In this document: one piece after another, positions 51,729 through 60,829 of the stretch | How positions within the stretch are numbered: position 1 is the first letter of the stretch | Layout: each line of letters starts with the position of its first letter | DNA from: Aliisedimentitalea scapharcae | GTDB lineage: Bacteria; Pseudomonadota; Alphaproteobacteria; Rhodobacterales; Rhodobacteraceae | Direction: 5' to 3' | NCBI RefSeq assembly: GCF_045277565.1 | Contig: NZ_CP123587.1 | Span: forward strand, 62,001 to 126,000 | DNA length: 64,000 bases | Notes under the pieces: generated by a model | Databases searched by the model: none | What the model saw: only the letters and a program-made list of their open reading frames with translations | What the model was told of the DNA's origin: nothing | Translations under genes and position numbers: made by a program

Positions 51729-52442
51729 ATGAAAACTCAACACAACATCCCCGAAGAGGTCTATCTCGAATTCCTTGGCCGCACGGTTGAAATCCACTGG
51801 AATTATCACGCCATCCTGATGGTTACGGTGTGGTTCGTGCTGGTCCCCATTGGCATTATCTCTTTGCGCTATTTCAAACCGAAACCCACCAAAACCGGGA
51901 TCACCGCTTACCGAACTATATGGCGTCCGGAGTGGGTTTGGTTTCACATTCATCAGTGGGGGCTGAACCTGGCAATTCTTCTGTCTCTGGCGGGCATGTT
52001 GATTGCACTGGTGGTCAGCCAAGGCGTCTCCGGATCACTGCATTCCATCTTAGGCCTTGCAACAATTGGACTTGGGGTTCTGCAAGGTATTTCGGCATTC
52101 TTTCGCGGTTCCCACGGGGGACGGTACTACGAGATCGCTGACCCCGAAGATCCCAAAACCTGGGAAGGGGACCATTTCAGCATGACTCCACGCCGCCGCC
52201 GCATGGAATCTTACCATAAAACCGCCGGGTTCTTTACCATGCTTTGTGCTGCCGCCGCGGTCGGTTCCGGCCTGATGCAATACCCGATGCCCATCCTGAC
52301 CGCAGTTCTTGTGGTGGTCAGCATCTTATTGCTTGGGCTTTCCGTTTGGCGGGAGCATTTGGGGAAACGATACGACACCTATCGCTCGGTTTTTGGGAAC
52401 GACCTGACACATCCTTACAACAAGGAACGCGAAGAGCTTTGA
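51729..52442 (+). CDS. Cytochrome b561-like membrane protein (eukaryotic b561/ferric reductase type)
   Basis: The 237-residue protein follows GGGAGGAACC. Five to six hydrophobic segments carry histidines suited to bind two b haems: EIHWNYHAILMVTVWF, FHIHQWGLNLAILLSLAGML, GSLHSILGLATIGLGVLQG and SYHKTAGFFTMLCAAAAVGSG. This His spacing is that of cytochrome b561 domains, which pass electrons across the membrane. An electron donor is unknown. It ends at a bidirectional-looking terminator. Confidence 0.8.
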   Translation: MKTQHNIPEEVYLEFLGRTVEIHWNYHAILMVTVWFVLVPIGIISLRYFKPKPTKTGITAYRTIWRPEWVWFHIHQWGLNLAILLSLAGMLIALVVSQGVSGSLHSILGLATIGLGVLQGISAFFRGSHGGRYYEIADPEDPKTWEGDHFSMTPRRRRMESYHKTAGFFTMLCAAAAVGSGLMQYPMPILTAVLVVVSILLLGLSVWREHLGKRYDTYRSVFGNDLTHPYNKEREEL

Positions 52443-52451
52443 ATGTATGGT

Positions 52452-52484
52452 ATCGGGTGCACTAGATATGCACCCGATGTTTTC
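52452..52484. terminator. Terminator hairpin between convergent genes
   Basis: ATCGGGTGCA (52452-52461) pairs perfectly with TGCACCCGAT (52469-52478) around 7 bases, with GTTTTCATT to the right. It lies between the b561 gene and the convergent YdiJ-like gene. Confidence 0.7.
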
Positions 52485-52496
52485 ATTAGATGAACA

Positions 52497-55451
52497 TCAA
52501 CGATTTCTTAGGTGGCTTAACAAGATCTGGGCTGGGTGGAGCGCCTGTACGCCTGACAAACGTTTCACCTGCGAGCGGCAGGAATACCCGGTTGCAACCA
52601 AGCCCCCTTCCGCTTCGGCTTCGACCACCGCCCGCCAGTTCTCGTCATAAAGTGCACGCGACATCTTCTGATGGCGGACCTCATGACCAAACAAGCCTGA
52701 CATCCCACAGCATCCGGCTTTGACAAGATTGACCGACAGACCAGAGCGTTCAAAAACACTCTGCCACTGCGAAGACGTTTGCGGTTCCAGCGAACGCTCG
52801 GTGCAATGCTGGATCATCGTGTAGGAGATATCTCCGTCAAGCAGAGGCAAGTCTTGCGCACCCAGCCATTCGCTGAGCAGTTGCACGCCCAGATCTGGGC
52901 AGTCAGGCAGCGTTTCTAGGTATTCGTGTCGATACATCAACGTGGTTGCCGCATCGACACCAATAAGAGAAAATCCAGCTTTGGATAGTTCTGCGAGATC
53001 ATGTGCGTTCTGCTGCGCCATCTGCCTGAAACGGCCCAACATCCCTCTTACATGCAAGGGTTTGCCCCCTGCCCGATAGTTCAGCAGGACCGGGGTGAAG
53101 CCAAGCCTTTTGACCAGTTCAACCTGGGCCAGCACAACGTCGGCGTCATAGAAACTTGTGAAACAGTCCTGAACAATTACAACAGTCCCTGCCCGCTCCG
53201 CGTCTCGCATCTCGAGCAGGGTGGCCGCAGACATGGTCTGAACATTCAGCTTTTGCAACTGATTAAGAAAACTGCGGCGATGGCGAAGCTTTGGCAAGTC
53301 GACCAACCCAAATCCACGCACCATGCTCCACCTGACAAGCGCGGTAGACTGCAGAGTATTTACCAGACCGCCAATTCGATCCAACAATGGCGCCGCCCGC
53401 TCGAGGTTGGCTACGAGAAGATCAGCAACGGGCCGCTTGCGGTCCTCATGGTACCAGTCCAGGAACTGGGATTTCATCTCGGGGATATCCACCTTTGCTG
53501 GGCAACCCGCCCCCGCACAGGCCTTGCATGCAAGACACGTCTCGAGGACCTCGTTTAGCTCTTCTGCGATGTTGTGGGCACTGGCAACCTCACCCGTTGA
53601 ACGCGCTCGCGCCCATTCCCGTAGCATGCTGACCCGACCTTTGGGCGAGAGACGGCGATCTCCTGTGATCTTGTAAGATGGGCAAAATGGCTGCGCGGCA
53701 TCTTGGTTGAAGCAGGCGCCATTGCCGTCACATCTCAGGACATTGGAATACTGCGCGGCTAGGTCCGGCTCTATCTGTGCATCAAAGGCACCGCGCATCG
53801 GCACCTCATCCAGGGCTAGTATTGGGTTTTGGTCATCGATCGGCCTTGCAATTTTCCCTGGGTTCATTCGGTTCAATGGATCGAAAAGCGTTTTGATCTG
53901 GCGCATGACATGCACAAGTTCGCTTCCGATCACTTGCTCGGAATACTCGCCCCTCAACCCCTTGCCGTGCTCTCCCCACAACAGCCCACCATATTTTTGC
54001 GTAAGAGCGAACACTACATCCGAAATCTGACGGATCTGGCGGCGCTCATCTTCCGCCGTCAGGTTCATGAGCGGCCGAATATGCACACACCCCACATCAG
54101 CATGCCCATACATCCCCAAAGGAATGTTACGGGCTTCCAGAACCGCTTCCAGTTCCGTGACAAAGTCAGCCAGGTTTTCAGGTGGCACTGCGCAGTCTTC
54201 GATAAACGCCACAGCACGCTTGTTTTTGTCAAATCCCGCGAGCAACCCCTGACACGCCCGGCGGATTTCCCAGACGCGAGCGATATCATCAGGCGATCTA
54301 AGGATCTTAATGCCGATGGGGCGCAACGCGGGTGCGATGCGGCTGTTCAAATGCTCCTTAAGGCTGACGAGTCTACGCTCAAGTTCCTGTTCATCCTCAT
54401 CTGACATCTCGAAGAAGTGCGCAGCGAAGGCACCACCTTCATTTGTGATCCCTAAAACCTGTCGAACATCCTCAGCAAACGGAGATCGAAGAGCCGCTCC
54501 GAGAATTTTATCGTCTATGAATTCGATGGCGTGAGGGCGGGCTTCCAGCAGATCCGGGACCGCCCTTAGTCCGGTGTCATGGCTGTCATACACCAACACC
54601 GCAAGCGCCGTATGGGCAGGGATCGGTTCGGATTTCAGGGTGACAGATTTGATGAAACCCAGGGTCCCCTCTGACCCGGCCAAGAGCTTTGGCAGGTTGA
54701 GCACCCCATCCCCTGCCCGCACCTCTTTCAGATTGTATCCGGTAAAGCCACGTTTCATTTTGGGGAAGCGTTGTTCAATCTCGTTGAAATGTGGCGCAAG
54801 TATCTTCTCAACGTCACGACAGATACGGTCGGCCGCTTGGGTTACGTCGTTGTCGCCAACTGCACGTTTCGCATCAAACGTCGCCACGTCTCCATCGAGT
54901 AGGACAAGCTCAATCGAGTGAATGTGATCCGAGGTCTTTCCATAAACCACGGAGCCTTTACCCGAACTGTCATTTGACACCATGCCACCGATCGTAGCCC
55001 GGCTTGTGGTAGAGACATGCGGCGCAAAGAACCGCCCATGTGGGGCCAGAAAATCGATTAGTTTATCACGGACCAGACCGGGTTCGACACGCACCAGTCC
55101 GGTCTCGGGATCATAGTCGTGAATACGCCGCATATGGCGCGATGTATCCACGACAACACCGTCCCCCAAGGACTGTCCATTGGTCGATGTCCCTCCCCCC
55201 CTTGGAAGGAACACCACCGATGTGAACTCCCCCCGTTGCCCGACCTGAACCGCAAGGGTCAGATCATCCCCATCAAACGGATAGATCACGGCCTGCGGCA
55301 GGATCTGGTAAATCGAATTGTCGGTCGAACAAGCAACACGATCCGCGAGATCAGACATCACCTCTCCGACAAAACCCGCATCTTGAAGCGTAGAAAGATA
55401 GTTCTGAACCGTCTTCGTTACACTGGGTATTCCTACAGGCACATCTTTCAT
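52497..55451 (-). CDS. FAD- and Fe-S-containing D-2-hydroxyacid dehydrogenase (YdiJ type)
   Basis: The ATG at 55451 lies 1 base after the LVIVD gene stop and is preferred to the longer frame. The 984-residue protein joins an FAD-binding oxidase domain (PRGGGTSTNGQSLGDG, ATIGGMVSNDSSGKGSVVYGKT), a linked FAD C-terminal domain (HADVGCVHIRPLMNL, GEHGKG), two Fe-S clusters (CDGNGACFN...CPSY and CLACKACAGAGCPAKVDIPEMK) and CCG domains (GCCGMSGLFGHE). E. coli YdiJ is a D-2-hydroxyglutarate dehydrogenase of the same length and layout. The physiological substrate here is not certain. Confidence 0.9.
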   Translation of the reverse strand: MKDVPVGIPSVTKTVQNYLSTLQDAGFVGEVMSDLADRVACSTDNSIYQILPQAVIYPFDGDDLTLAVQVGQRGEFTSVVFLPRGGGTSTNGQSLGDGVVVDTSRHMRRIHDYDPETGLVRVEPGLVRDKLIDFLAPHGRFFAPHVSTTSRATIGGMVSNDSSGKGSVVYGKTSDHIHSIELVLLDGDVATFDAKRAVGDNDVTQAADRICRDVEKILAPHFNEIEQRFPKMKRGFTGYNLKEVRAGDGVLNLPKLLAGSEGTLGFIKSVTLKSEPIPAHTALAVLVYDSHDTGLRAVPDLLEARPHAIEFIDDKILGAALRSPFAEDVRQVLGITNEGGAFAAHFFEMSDEDEQELERRLVSLKEHLNSRIAPALRPIGIKILRSPDDIARVWEIRRACQGLLAGFDKNKRAVAFIEDCAVPPENLADFVTELEAVLEARNIPLGMYGHADVGCVHIRPLMNLTAEDERRQIRQISDVVFALTQKYGGLLWGEHGKGLRGEYSEQVIGSELVHVMRQIKTLFDPLNRMNPGKIARPIDDQNPILALDEVPMRGAFDAQIEPDLAAQYSNVLRCDGNGACFNQDAAQPFCPSYKITGDRRLSPKGRVSMLREWARARSTGEVASAHNIAEELNEVLETCLACKACAGAGCPAKVDIPEMKSQFLDWYHEDRKRPVADLLVANLERAAPLLDRIGGLVNTLQSTALVRWSMVRGFGLVDLPKLRHRRSFLNQLQKLNVQTMSAATLLEMRDAERAGTVVIVQDCFTSFYDADVVLAQVELVKRLGFTPVLLNYRAGGKPLHVRGMLGRFRQMAQQNAHDLAELSKAGFSLIGVDAATTLMYRHEYLETLPDCPDLGVQLLSEWLGAQDLPLLDGDISYTMIQHCTERSLEPQTSSQWQSVFERSGLSVNLVKAGCCGMSGLFGHEVRHQKMSRALYDENWRAVVEAEAEGGLVATGYSCRSQVKRLSGVQALHPAQILLSHLRNR

Positions 55452-55452
55452 A

Positions 55453-56703
55453 TCAGCCTTGATACTCCAGAATGAACAATCCGCCATTGTAGTCGTTTGC
55501 GTATACAAGCCCCTGTTTGTCGACATAGACATCGCAGTTCTGGATCACCAATGGACGGCCCGGACGGTGATCAATCAACCGGTTTGGCTTGGGCGGAACA
55601 AAGGCCGCCACTTCCTTAGGACGATAGGCATCTGAAATGTCAGTCACCCGAATGCCCGCATTCTGCATTGTGGAAAAAATCATCTGGTCGCTCACCAACC
55701 CATCGGGTCGGTTCTCATAGATGTTATGCGGCCCAAAATGCCCATCTTTCTTGCAATACTCAGCCTCCGACGGGATCGGGAATGTCGAGATGCTGACCGG
55801 GCTTGAAGGCACACGGTTGTCAAACATCCAGATGTGCTTGATCCCGTCTTCGCAGTTATCGAGCACCGCTTCGTCCACAACAACCAGCAAGTCTCGGTCC
55901 GGCAGTGGCAGGCAGTTGTGTGTTCCGCCACCAAACGGCGGAGACCAATTCTTGTGGACGATCAATTCGGGATTGCTGCGATCGGACACATCAATGACCA
56001 CCATGCCCTCATCGCGCCAGGCCCCGTAGGCCGTATCGCCATGAATGATCGCATGATGCAGGCCACCTCGCCGCTCACCATTGTGCTCTTCGCCAGCTGC
56101 CAGGTTCATGCCCGGCAGCCAATAGCGTCCTGCCTCTTTCGGATTGGCCGGGTCAGCCATGTCGATTGTCATGAAGATGTAATCCGTGAACCCGTCCAGA
56201 AGTACAGACGCATAGGCCCAACGCCCGCCTGTATACCAAATCCGATGAATTCCCCCGCCTTCGACAGGCATGAACGAAATCTTTCTTGGCTCAGCCGGGT
56301 TGGAGATATCGTAGACTGTCATACCGGCGGTCCAGTCGCGCTGCCGTGTCTGCTGCGCTGTGCCGACCTTCTTGCCCAATGCCCCTTTGTAATACTCGGT
56401 TTCGTCCTGGAACTCCGCTGAGGCGAACATGTCTTTTGCATTGATCACCAGAAGCAGGTCTTCGTGGGTCTGAAGGTGGATATTCCACGTGTTGGCCGGT
56501 GCAGGAACATATGCCACGGGTTTTGGATTGTGGGGATCGCGCACATCAATCACGCTGAACCCCTTTGAAAACATATGCCCAGTAAACGCAAAACCCTTGT
56601 TGATCATCAACTGCACCCCATCCGGGCGACCGCCTTGATCAGAATGACCGATCAGTTTCATGTTGTTTGCATAGTCGGGTTTGGGCAGATCCAGCACGGT
56701 CAT
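55453..56703 (-). CDS. LVIVD-repeat beta-propeller protein
   Basis: The 416-residue protein has no signal peptide. LVIVD-type repeats are visible, e.g. FSVIDVRDPHNPKPVAYVPAP, MTVYDISNPAEPRKISFMPV, MVVIDVSDRSNPELIVHKNW and IRVTDISDAYRPKEVAAFVPP. Several histidine-rich loops (GGLHHAIIHG, GGTHNCLPLPD, FGPHNIYEN) recall the metal centres of selenium-binding-like propellers. Function is unknown. Its stop and the ATG of the dehydrogenase gene are separated by 1 base, so the two are clearly co-translated. Confidence 0.82.
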   Translation of the reverse strand: MTVLDLPKPDYANNMKLIGHSDQGGRPDGVQLMINKGFAFTGHMFSKGFSVIDVRDPHNPKPVAYVPAPANTWNIHLQTHEDLLLVINAKDMFASAEFQDETEYYKGALGKKVGTAQQTRQRDWTAGMTVYDISNPAEPRKISFMPVEGGGIHRIWYTGGRWAYASVLLDGFTDYIFMTIDMADPANPKEAGRYWLPGMNLAAGEEHNGERRGGLHHAIIHGDTAYGAWRDEGMVVIDVSDRSNPELIVHKNWSPPFGGGTHNCLPLPDRDLLVVVDEAVLDNCEDGIKHIWMFDNRVPSSPVSISTFPIPSEAEYCKKDGHFGPHNIYENRPDGLVSDQMIFSTMQNAGIRVTDISDAYRPKEVAAFVPPKPNRLIDHRPGRPLVIQNCDVYVDKQGLVYANDYNGGLFILEYQG

Positions 56704-56828
56704 CGCAACATCCTCAGATAATTCCTGAAAGCGGGGTCACACCCCGAGTTGCCGATATTTTGCGAAAGAAAGGACTGGCCTGCATTCGCGCTCAGGTCAG
56801 TTTTTGTAGATTTTCGGCCAATTTAAAT

Positions 56829-57719
56829 CTAAGCAGATGACTTGCTTGATAAGGCTCCCCACACAAGCGCCAGTAGCAGCGTTCCCGCACCCACCACAAT
56901 CATCAAATTCAAGGGATCACCCAACAAGAGTGCTGAACTAACAAAGCCGATCACTGGTGATAATGTACTGAACAAGGCTATTTGTGACACAGGAAGCGTT
57001 CGCCCTACCGCCACCATCAGTCCGAACCCAAGCCCGGTGGCCACCGGACCGACAAATACAAGAAGCCCCAACCCGGCGAGCGAAAAAGAATGAAAGTTCA
57101 TCCCCCCTTCCATCAAGAACGCAATTGGAACAGAGATCGCCCCTGCAACCAAAAATTGCCAGAAAAGTGCATCCCGGACATCGCCCATCCAATTATGCGT
57201 CGCGATAAGCTTCATCGAAGATGACCAGAATAACGCGGCGAGCAAGATCAAAAACAGCGGTCCCACGTCTCCAACCCGGCCGGCCCCTAACAAGACCAGA
57301 ACACAGCCCGTTGCAGAGGCCAGCGTTGGCCAAAGTCGACGTGGCGAAACCTGTTGTCGAAAGAAAATCCGATCAATCAGCACCAACCACACGGGCGTGG
57401 TGTATATGAGAATACTTGCGGTGCTGGCTGGCACCCATTGCAGGGCCAGCGTCACCAATCCCATTTGCCCAACAAATTGAAGCAGTGCGACGCCAAGAAT
57501 AACACGCAGATCCCGTCGCTCAAACGTTGGTAATCTTTGCCGCGCGACCACTACAAAAACAGCGATCACCGGTAGGCTTAGGCAATAGCGTAACGCTACC
57601 ATCCAAAACGGCGTTACATGATGCAGCGCCATTTTCATAATGGGCCAGTTGATCCCCAATATGATGATCGAAAGCCATAACAGGAGATATGACCGATGCA
57701 GAGGCTCCGATCGGCACAT
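56829..57719 (-). CDS. EamA/DMT-family membrane transporter
   Basis: About 296 residues from the ATG at 57719; in-frame ATGs at 57770 and 57806 would add a polar leader and cannot be excluded, since none has a clear ribosome site. Ten hydrophobic segments form two EamA repeats (e.g. LLLWLSIIILGINWPIMKMALHHVTPFWMVALRYCLSLPVI; LLFWSSSMKLIA; VGPVATGLGFGLMVAVGRTLPVSQIALFSTLSPVIGFVSSALLLGDPL). These proteins export or import small metabolites. Substrate is unknown. Confidence 0.87.
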   Translation of the reverse strand: MCRSEPLHRSYLLLWLSIIILGINWPIMKMALHHVTPFWMVALRYCLSLPVIAVFVVVARQRLPTFERRDLRVILGVALLQFVGQMGLVTLALQWVPASTASILIYTTPVWLVLIDRIFFRQQVSPRRLWPTLASATGCVLVLLGAGRVGDVGPLFLILLAALFWSSSMKLIATHNWMGDVRDALFWQFLVAGAISVPIAFLMEGGMNFHSFSLAGLGLLVFVGPVATGLGFGLMVAVGRTLPVSQIALFSTLSPVIGFVSSALLLGDPLNLMIVVGAGTLLLALVWGALSSKSSA

Positions 57720-57830
57720 AAAGGACCGACCGGATGTGTGGGGAATTTTACTACCGCGTGATTGGCTCATTGGCCCAAATGGCCGTCCGCACCAACACTC
57801 GACCAATACCCTGCCTGTATGTAGTGAGAC

Positions 57831-58502
57831 TTATGCAATAAGTGCCCCACCTTCGATATCGATCACGGCCCCCGTCACCGAGGGCGTATCAATCGCAAAC
57901 AGATAGCCAGCGGCAAGATCGTGAGGTTGTGCAACGCGACCGGCCGGGAGATTTCCTGCTGCATTTTGGAACATAGACTTTCGGGCCTCAGCATCCATTC
58001 CTGCATAGGCTTCAGTCTCGGTCAAACCCGGGCTGATCACATTGACCCGAAGCGGCGCCAATTCACGCGCAAGGATCATGGCCGTAGCTTCAAGGGCCGC
58101 ATTCATGGCTGTTTTGACAAAGGTTCCCGGCACAGTGCGCCGCGCCAAAAATCCTGAAGTAATAGTAATGGTTCCACCGGGGCGAATGTAAATTGCCGCA
58201 GCTTGAACAGCGCCTACTGTTCCCCAGAATTTCGTTTCAAACGCAGCTTTTGCACCTTCCAAGTCCAATCCTGTTAGCTTTCCCCCAGGTGCCTGAGATC
58301 CCGCAGTTATAACCAAATGATCGAAAGCGGCCTGTTCTTCAAAGAACCTCTTAACCTGCTCCGGATCCGATATATCAAATCCGGTTGCGCGGCTCGCAAC
58401 CACAACTTCGCCGGGTCGTTCACGCAGCGCATTTGCCACGGCGCGACCGATACCGGATGTGCCGCCGATCACAATTGATTTTGTTGAGGTATCAAAGTTC
58501 AT
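57831..58502 (-). CDS. Short-chain dehydrogenase-like protein without the canonical Tyr-Lys pair
   Basis: The ATG at 58502 follows AGAGGAAG and overlaps the VOC gene by 11 bases. The product is about 223 residues. NADP-binding signature GGTSGIGRAVANALRE and VITAGSQAPGG are normal. After the catalytic-Ser strand (TITSGFLARRTVPGTFVKTAMNAALEAT) the YxxxK motif is missing: the expected Tyr position falls on Phe/Val and the Lys position on Met/Asn. A known SDR side branch has this pattern; it may bind dinucleotide without classical catalysis. Confidence 0.82.
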   Translation of the reverse strand: MNFDTSTKSIVIGGTSGIGRAVANALRERPGEVVVASRATGFDISDPEQVKRFFEEQAAFDHLVITAGSQAPGGKLTGLDLEGAKAAFETKFWGTVGAVQAAAIYIRPGGTITITSGFLARRTVPGTFVKTAMNAALEATAMILARELAPLRVNVISPGLTETEAYAGMDAEARKSMFQNAAGNLPAGRVAQPHDLAAGYLFAIDTPSVTGAVIDIEGGALIA

Positions 58503-58890
58503 TTTGGTCTTCCTCTTTTCGTGGTTCGTGGAATACGGCCTCGATGACCGGGCCGCCCGGCGTTCTGAAAAACAACCTCCGTTCATCCAATTCCGGGAGG
58601 TCCATCTGCGAATACGGAATGCTCAAAAGTTCGAGCCGTTTCCGAAATTCGGCATAACCCTGCAACCTGAACCCGATATGATCCCAGGCCTCCCCGCCCC
58701 GGTCCAAGTGCCCCCCAGCCGATCCAATCAGATGCACGATGGGATCTGAGCCCACATAGAGCCAATGCCCGGGAATCTTTCGAATGACCCTGGGGCGCGG
58801 GCGCTCTTCCAAATCAGGAAAAACGCTCAGGAAAAACGCCCTTGCCTCTGGCAAATTGCAGGTGCGGATTGTGATGTGGTCAAGTTGCAT
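58492..58890 (-). CDS. VOC-superfamily (glyoxalase-like) protein
   Basis: The ATG at 58890 follows GAGGCC. The product is 132 residues, one VOC module: LDHITIRTCNLPEARAFFLSVFPDLEERPRP, GHWLYVGSDPIVHLIG, AWDHIGFRLQGYAEFRKRLELLSIPYSQ and RRLFFRTPGGPVIEAVFHE. The histidines and final Glu match metal positions of the fold. Substrate is unknown. It overlaps the SDR-like gene that follows. Confidence 0.82.
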   Translation of the reverse strand: MQLDHITIRTCNLPEARAFFLSVFPDLEERPRPRVIRKIPGHWLYVGSDPIVHLIGSAGGHLDRGGEAWDHIGFRLQGYAEFRKRLELLSIPYSQMDLPELDERRLFFRTPGGPVIEAVFHEPRKEEDQNEL

Positions 58891-59078
58891 ATCAGGCCTC
58901 GTCAGTTCCCCATAAATGGAGCCAAACGGGCTCAAGGATTAGCGCCTCAAAGAGGAAATGTGAGTTTAAGCTCTCTAAAAAATCCCCTTCCTTGGGCGCA
59001 CCTATTCCGGGCTAGAGAATCATTGCCCGCCGGCGACAATGGCGCAAACTAAGGGTAACTTGGCTTGCGCAGGCTTGT

Positions 59079-59453
59079 TCATGCCTTGAATTCGACCGTG
59101 ACAAAGGTCAGCGGCGTCTCTCCGATGTTCTCCAGGTCGTGGACAAAAAAGTCTCCGTCGCGAAGTTCAAAGTGCCGCGTGTCACCAGCTTTGTAGTCCG
59201 CGTTTCGTACCGTTCCGTCATGGTAGTGGGACCGGGATTTCCCATCGCCGAGCACCGTCCAGAAGTAGGTTTCTTCATGCCGGTGAAACGGTGCGCGCTC
59301 TCCGGGTTGAAGCTCCAAATGCCAGATCCGCAACGTGTCAGTTTCAGAGACAATACGCGATCCGACTTGCCGGTTCTCCCAGTTGCTAATGATTTCCTGC
59401 TGCTTTTCAGCGGGCCAGCAAGAGTAGACTTCAGGGCATAGTTCGCTAAGCAT
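59079..59453 (-). CDS. Single-domain cupin protein
   Basis: The 124-residue protein has cupin motif 1 with metal histidines (PFHRHEETYFWTVLG) and cupin motif 2 (DGDFFVHDLENIGETPLTFVTVEFKA). It could be a small metal-dependent enzyme or ligand-binding protein. It is divergent from the TRAP importer operon, 138 bases apart, and two palindromic sites lie in the gap. A shared regulator and substrate with the TRAP system are likely. Confidence 0.85.
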   Translation of the reverse strand: MLSELCPEVYSCWPAEKQQEIISNWENRQVGSRIVSETDTLRIWHLELQPGERAPFHRHEETYFWTVLGDGKSRSHYHDGTVRNADYKAGDTRHFELRDGDFFVHDLENIGETPLTFVTVEFKA

Positions 59454-59465
59454 TTTTTACCTCTG

Positions 59466-59479
59466 TTGATCGTTTGATC
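59466..59479. promoter_or_regulatory. TGATC-N4-GATC site 1 next to the cupin gene
   Basis: Reads TTGATCGTTTGATC, 12 bases upstream of the cupin start. Same layout as site 2; arms TGATC/GATC(A to T) are nearly palindromic. Confidence 0.5.
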
Positions 59480-59549
59480 TTTATATACACCACACGACCT
59501 CAATCTAAGCAAGAAAATTTCTAGTTGACGTACGAAGAATGCCTTTCTA

Positions 59550-59563
59550 TTGATCGACTGATC
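59550..59563. promoter_or_regulatory. TGATC-N4-GATCA site 2 next to the TRAP operon
   Basis: Core TGATCGACTGATCA has perfect 5-base inverted arms around 4 bases. It lies 27 bases upstream of the TRAP binding-protein start and 84 bases from site 1. Candidate operator for the TetR-type regulator encoded at the end of the operon. Confidence 0.55.
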
Positions 59564-59590
59564 ATTATGAGGTCTTAGGGAGGAACCGTG

Positions 59591-60673
59591 ATGAATTCGA
59601 AAGTGACAAGACGAAATTTCTTCAAAACCGCGACTGTGGCTACGGGCGCTGCAGCGCTAGCAGCTCCAGCACTTGCCCAAGGTGGGACAGAGCTAAAAAT
59701 GCTCACCTGTTGGCCAAAGAACTTTCCCGGTCTGGGAACCAGCGCTGAGCGATTTGCCAAACGCGTATCAGACGCAAGTGAAGGCAAGCTGCGCATCAAA
59801 GTGTATGGAGCCGGTGAAATTGTGGCACCCTTCGAGGTTCTGGACGCTGTTGCGGCCGGTGCAGGCGATTTGACCCATGACACGCCTTACTATTGGTTCG
59901 GAAAGGACCCGGCGTTCGTTTATTTTGCAGTCGTTCCGTTCGGACTGACCGCCGATGAGCATTTCACTTGGTTGAAATTTGGCGGCGGTCAGGAACTTTG
60001 GGATGAACTGAGTGCCGCCCATGGTGTTAAGCCGCTCGCCAACCTGAATACCGGTGCACAAATGGGCGGATGGTTTAAGAACCCGATTGAAAGCGCTGCC
60101 GACCTTCAAGGGCTTCGCGTCCGGTATCCCGGACTGGGCGGCCAGATGCTGTCCCGGCTTGGAGCAACACCGGTAAACATTCCCGGCGGCGAGCTCTTTA
60201 CTGCGTTGCAATCCGGCACGATCGACGGGCTTGAATGGATTGCTCCGTGGAACGATCTGGCCTTCGGCTTTCACCGCGCCGCAAAGCATTACTACTATCC
60301 CGGCTTCCACGAGATGGGACATACGCTTTCATCCCATGTGAACGCCGATGTGTGGGCTGGTCTGAGCGACACCGAGCGGGCCATCATGCAGGACGCCGCG
60401 GATGCGGAATACGTAACCTCGCTTGCTGAGTATAACGCTCGAAATCTGGACGCTCTAAACACGCTTGTGAATGATCATGAGGTGCAACTGCACGAATGGC
60501 CCTCGGATATTGTCCAAGAGATGCAACGCATCGCCCCGGAAGTGCTTGCAGAAAGCGCTGCAAAAAGCCCGATGGCCACAAAGGTTCACGAAAGCTGGAT
60601 CGCCTTTCGCGACAACCAACGCCAGTGGGGCGAAATTGGTGACTACGCAAACGCGCGCCTAAAACAGGGCTGA
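59591..60673 (+). CDS. TRAP importer substrate-binding protein (DctP family), Tat signal
   Basis: The ATG at 59591 follows GGGAGGAACC; a GTG directly before it is less likely. The 360-residue product has a twin-arginine signal (TRRNFFKTATVATGAAALAAPALA) and the DctP fold: FAKRVSDASEGKLRIKVYGAGEIVAPFEVLDAVAAGAGDL, LQGLRVRYPGLGGQMLSRLGATPVNIPGGELFTALQSGTIDGLEW. The Arg in GLRVRYPG, which usually pairs with a carboxylate ligand, is present. The TakP-like sequence suggests a 2-oxoacid or similar carboxylate. It is the first gene of the TRAP operon. Confidence 0.9.
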   Translation: MNSKVTRRNFFKTATVATGAAALAAPALAQGGTELKMLTCWPKNFPGLGTSAERFAKRVSDASEGKLRIKVYGAGEIVAPFEVLDAVAAGAGDLTHDTPYYWFGKDPAFVYFAVVPFGLTADEHFTWLKFGGGQELWDELSAAHGVKPLANLNTGAQMGGWFKNPIESAADLQGLRVRYPGLGGQMLSRLGATPVNIPGGELFTALQSGTIDGLEWIAPWNDLAFGFHRAAKHYYYPGFHEMGHTLSSHVNADVWAGLSDTERAIMQDAADAEYVTSLAEYNARNLDALNTLVNDHEVQLHEWPSDIVQEMQRIAPEVLAESAAKSPMATKVHESWIAFRDNQRQWGEIGDYANARLKQG

Positions 60674-60686
60674 GAAGCCCCGTGAT

Positions 60687-60759
60687 AGCTGACCCCTGTC
60701 CACCCTTGTGGTCAGCTGATCCGATCCGGGGATTGGACCTCTTTCTCACGGATCGGATC
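60687..60759 (+). repeat. Two adjacent stem-loops between TRAP binding-protein and DctQ genes
   Basis: AGCTGACC/GGTCAGCT (60687-60694 with 60710-60717) is followed at once by GATCCGATCCG/CGGATCGGATC (60718-60728 with 60749-60759). Hairpins here typically protect the binding-protein mRNA from decay and lower expression of the membrane subunits. Confidence 0.6.
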
Positions 60760-60829
60760 ACCTTGCTTTGCACCCCTGCCCTCCAACAAATGGCTCTCCT
60801 GCTCTACGGCGGGGACCGGGAAAAATGAT

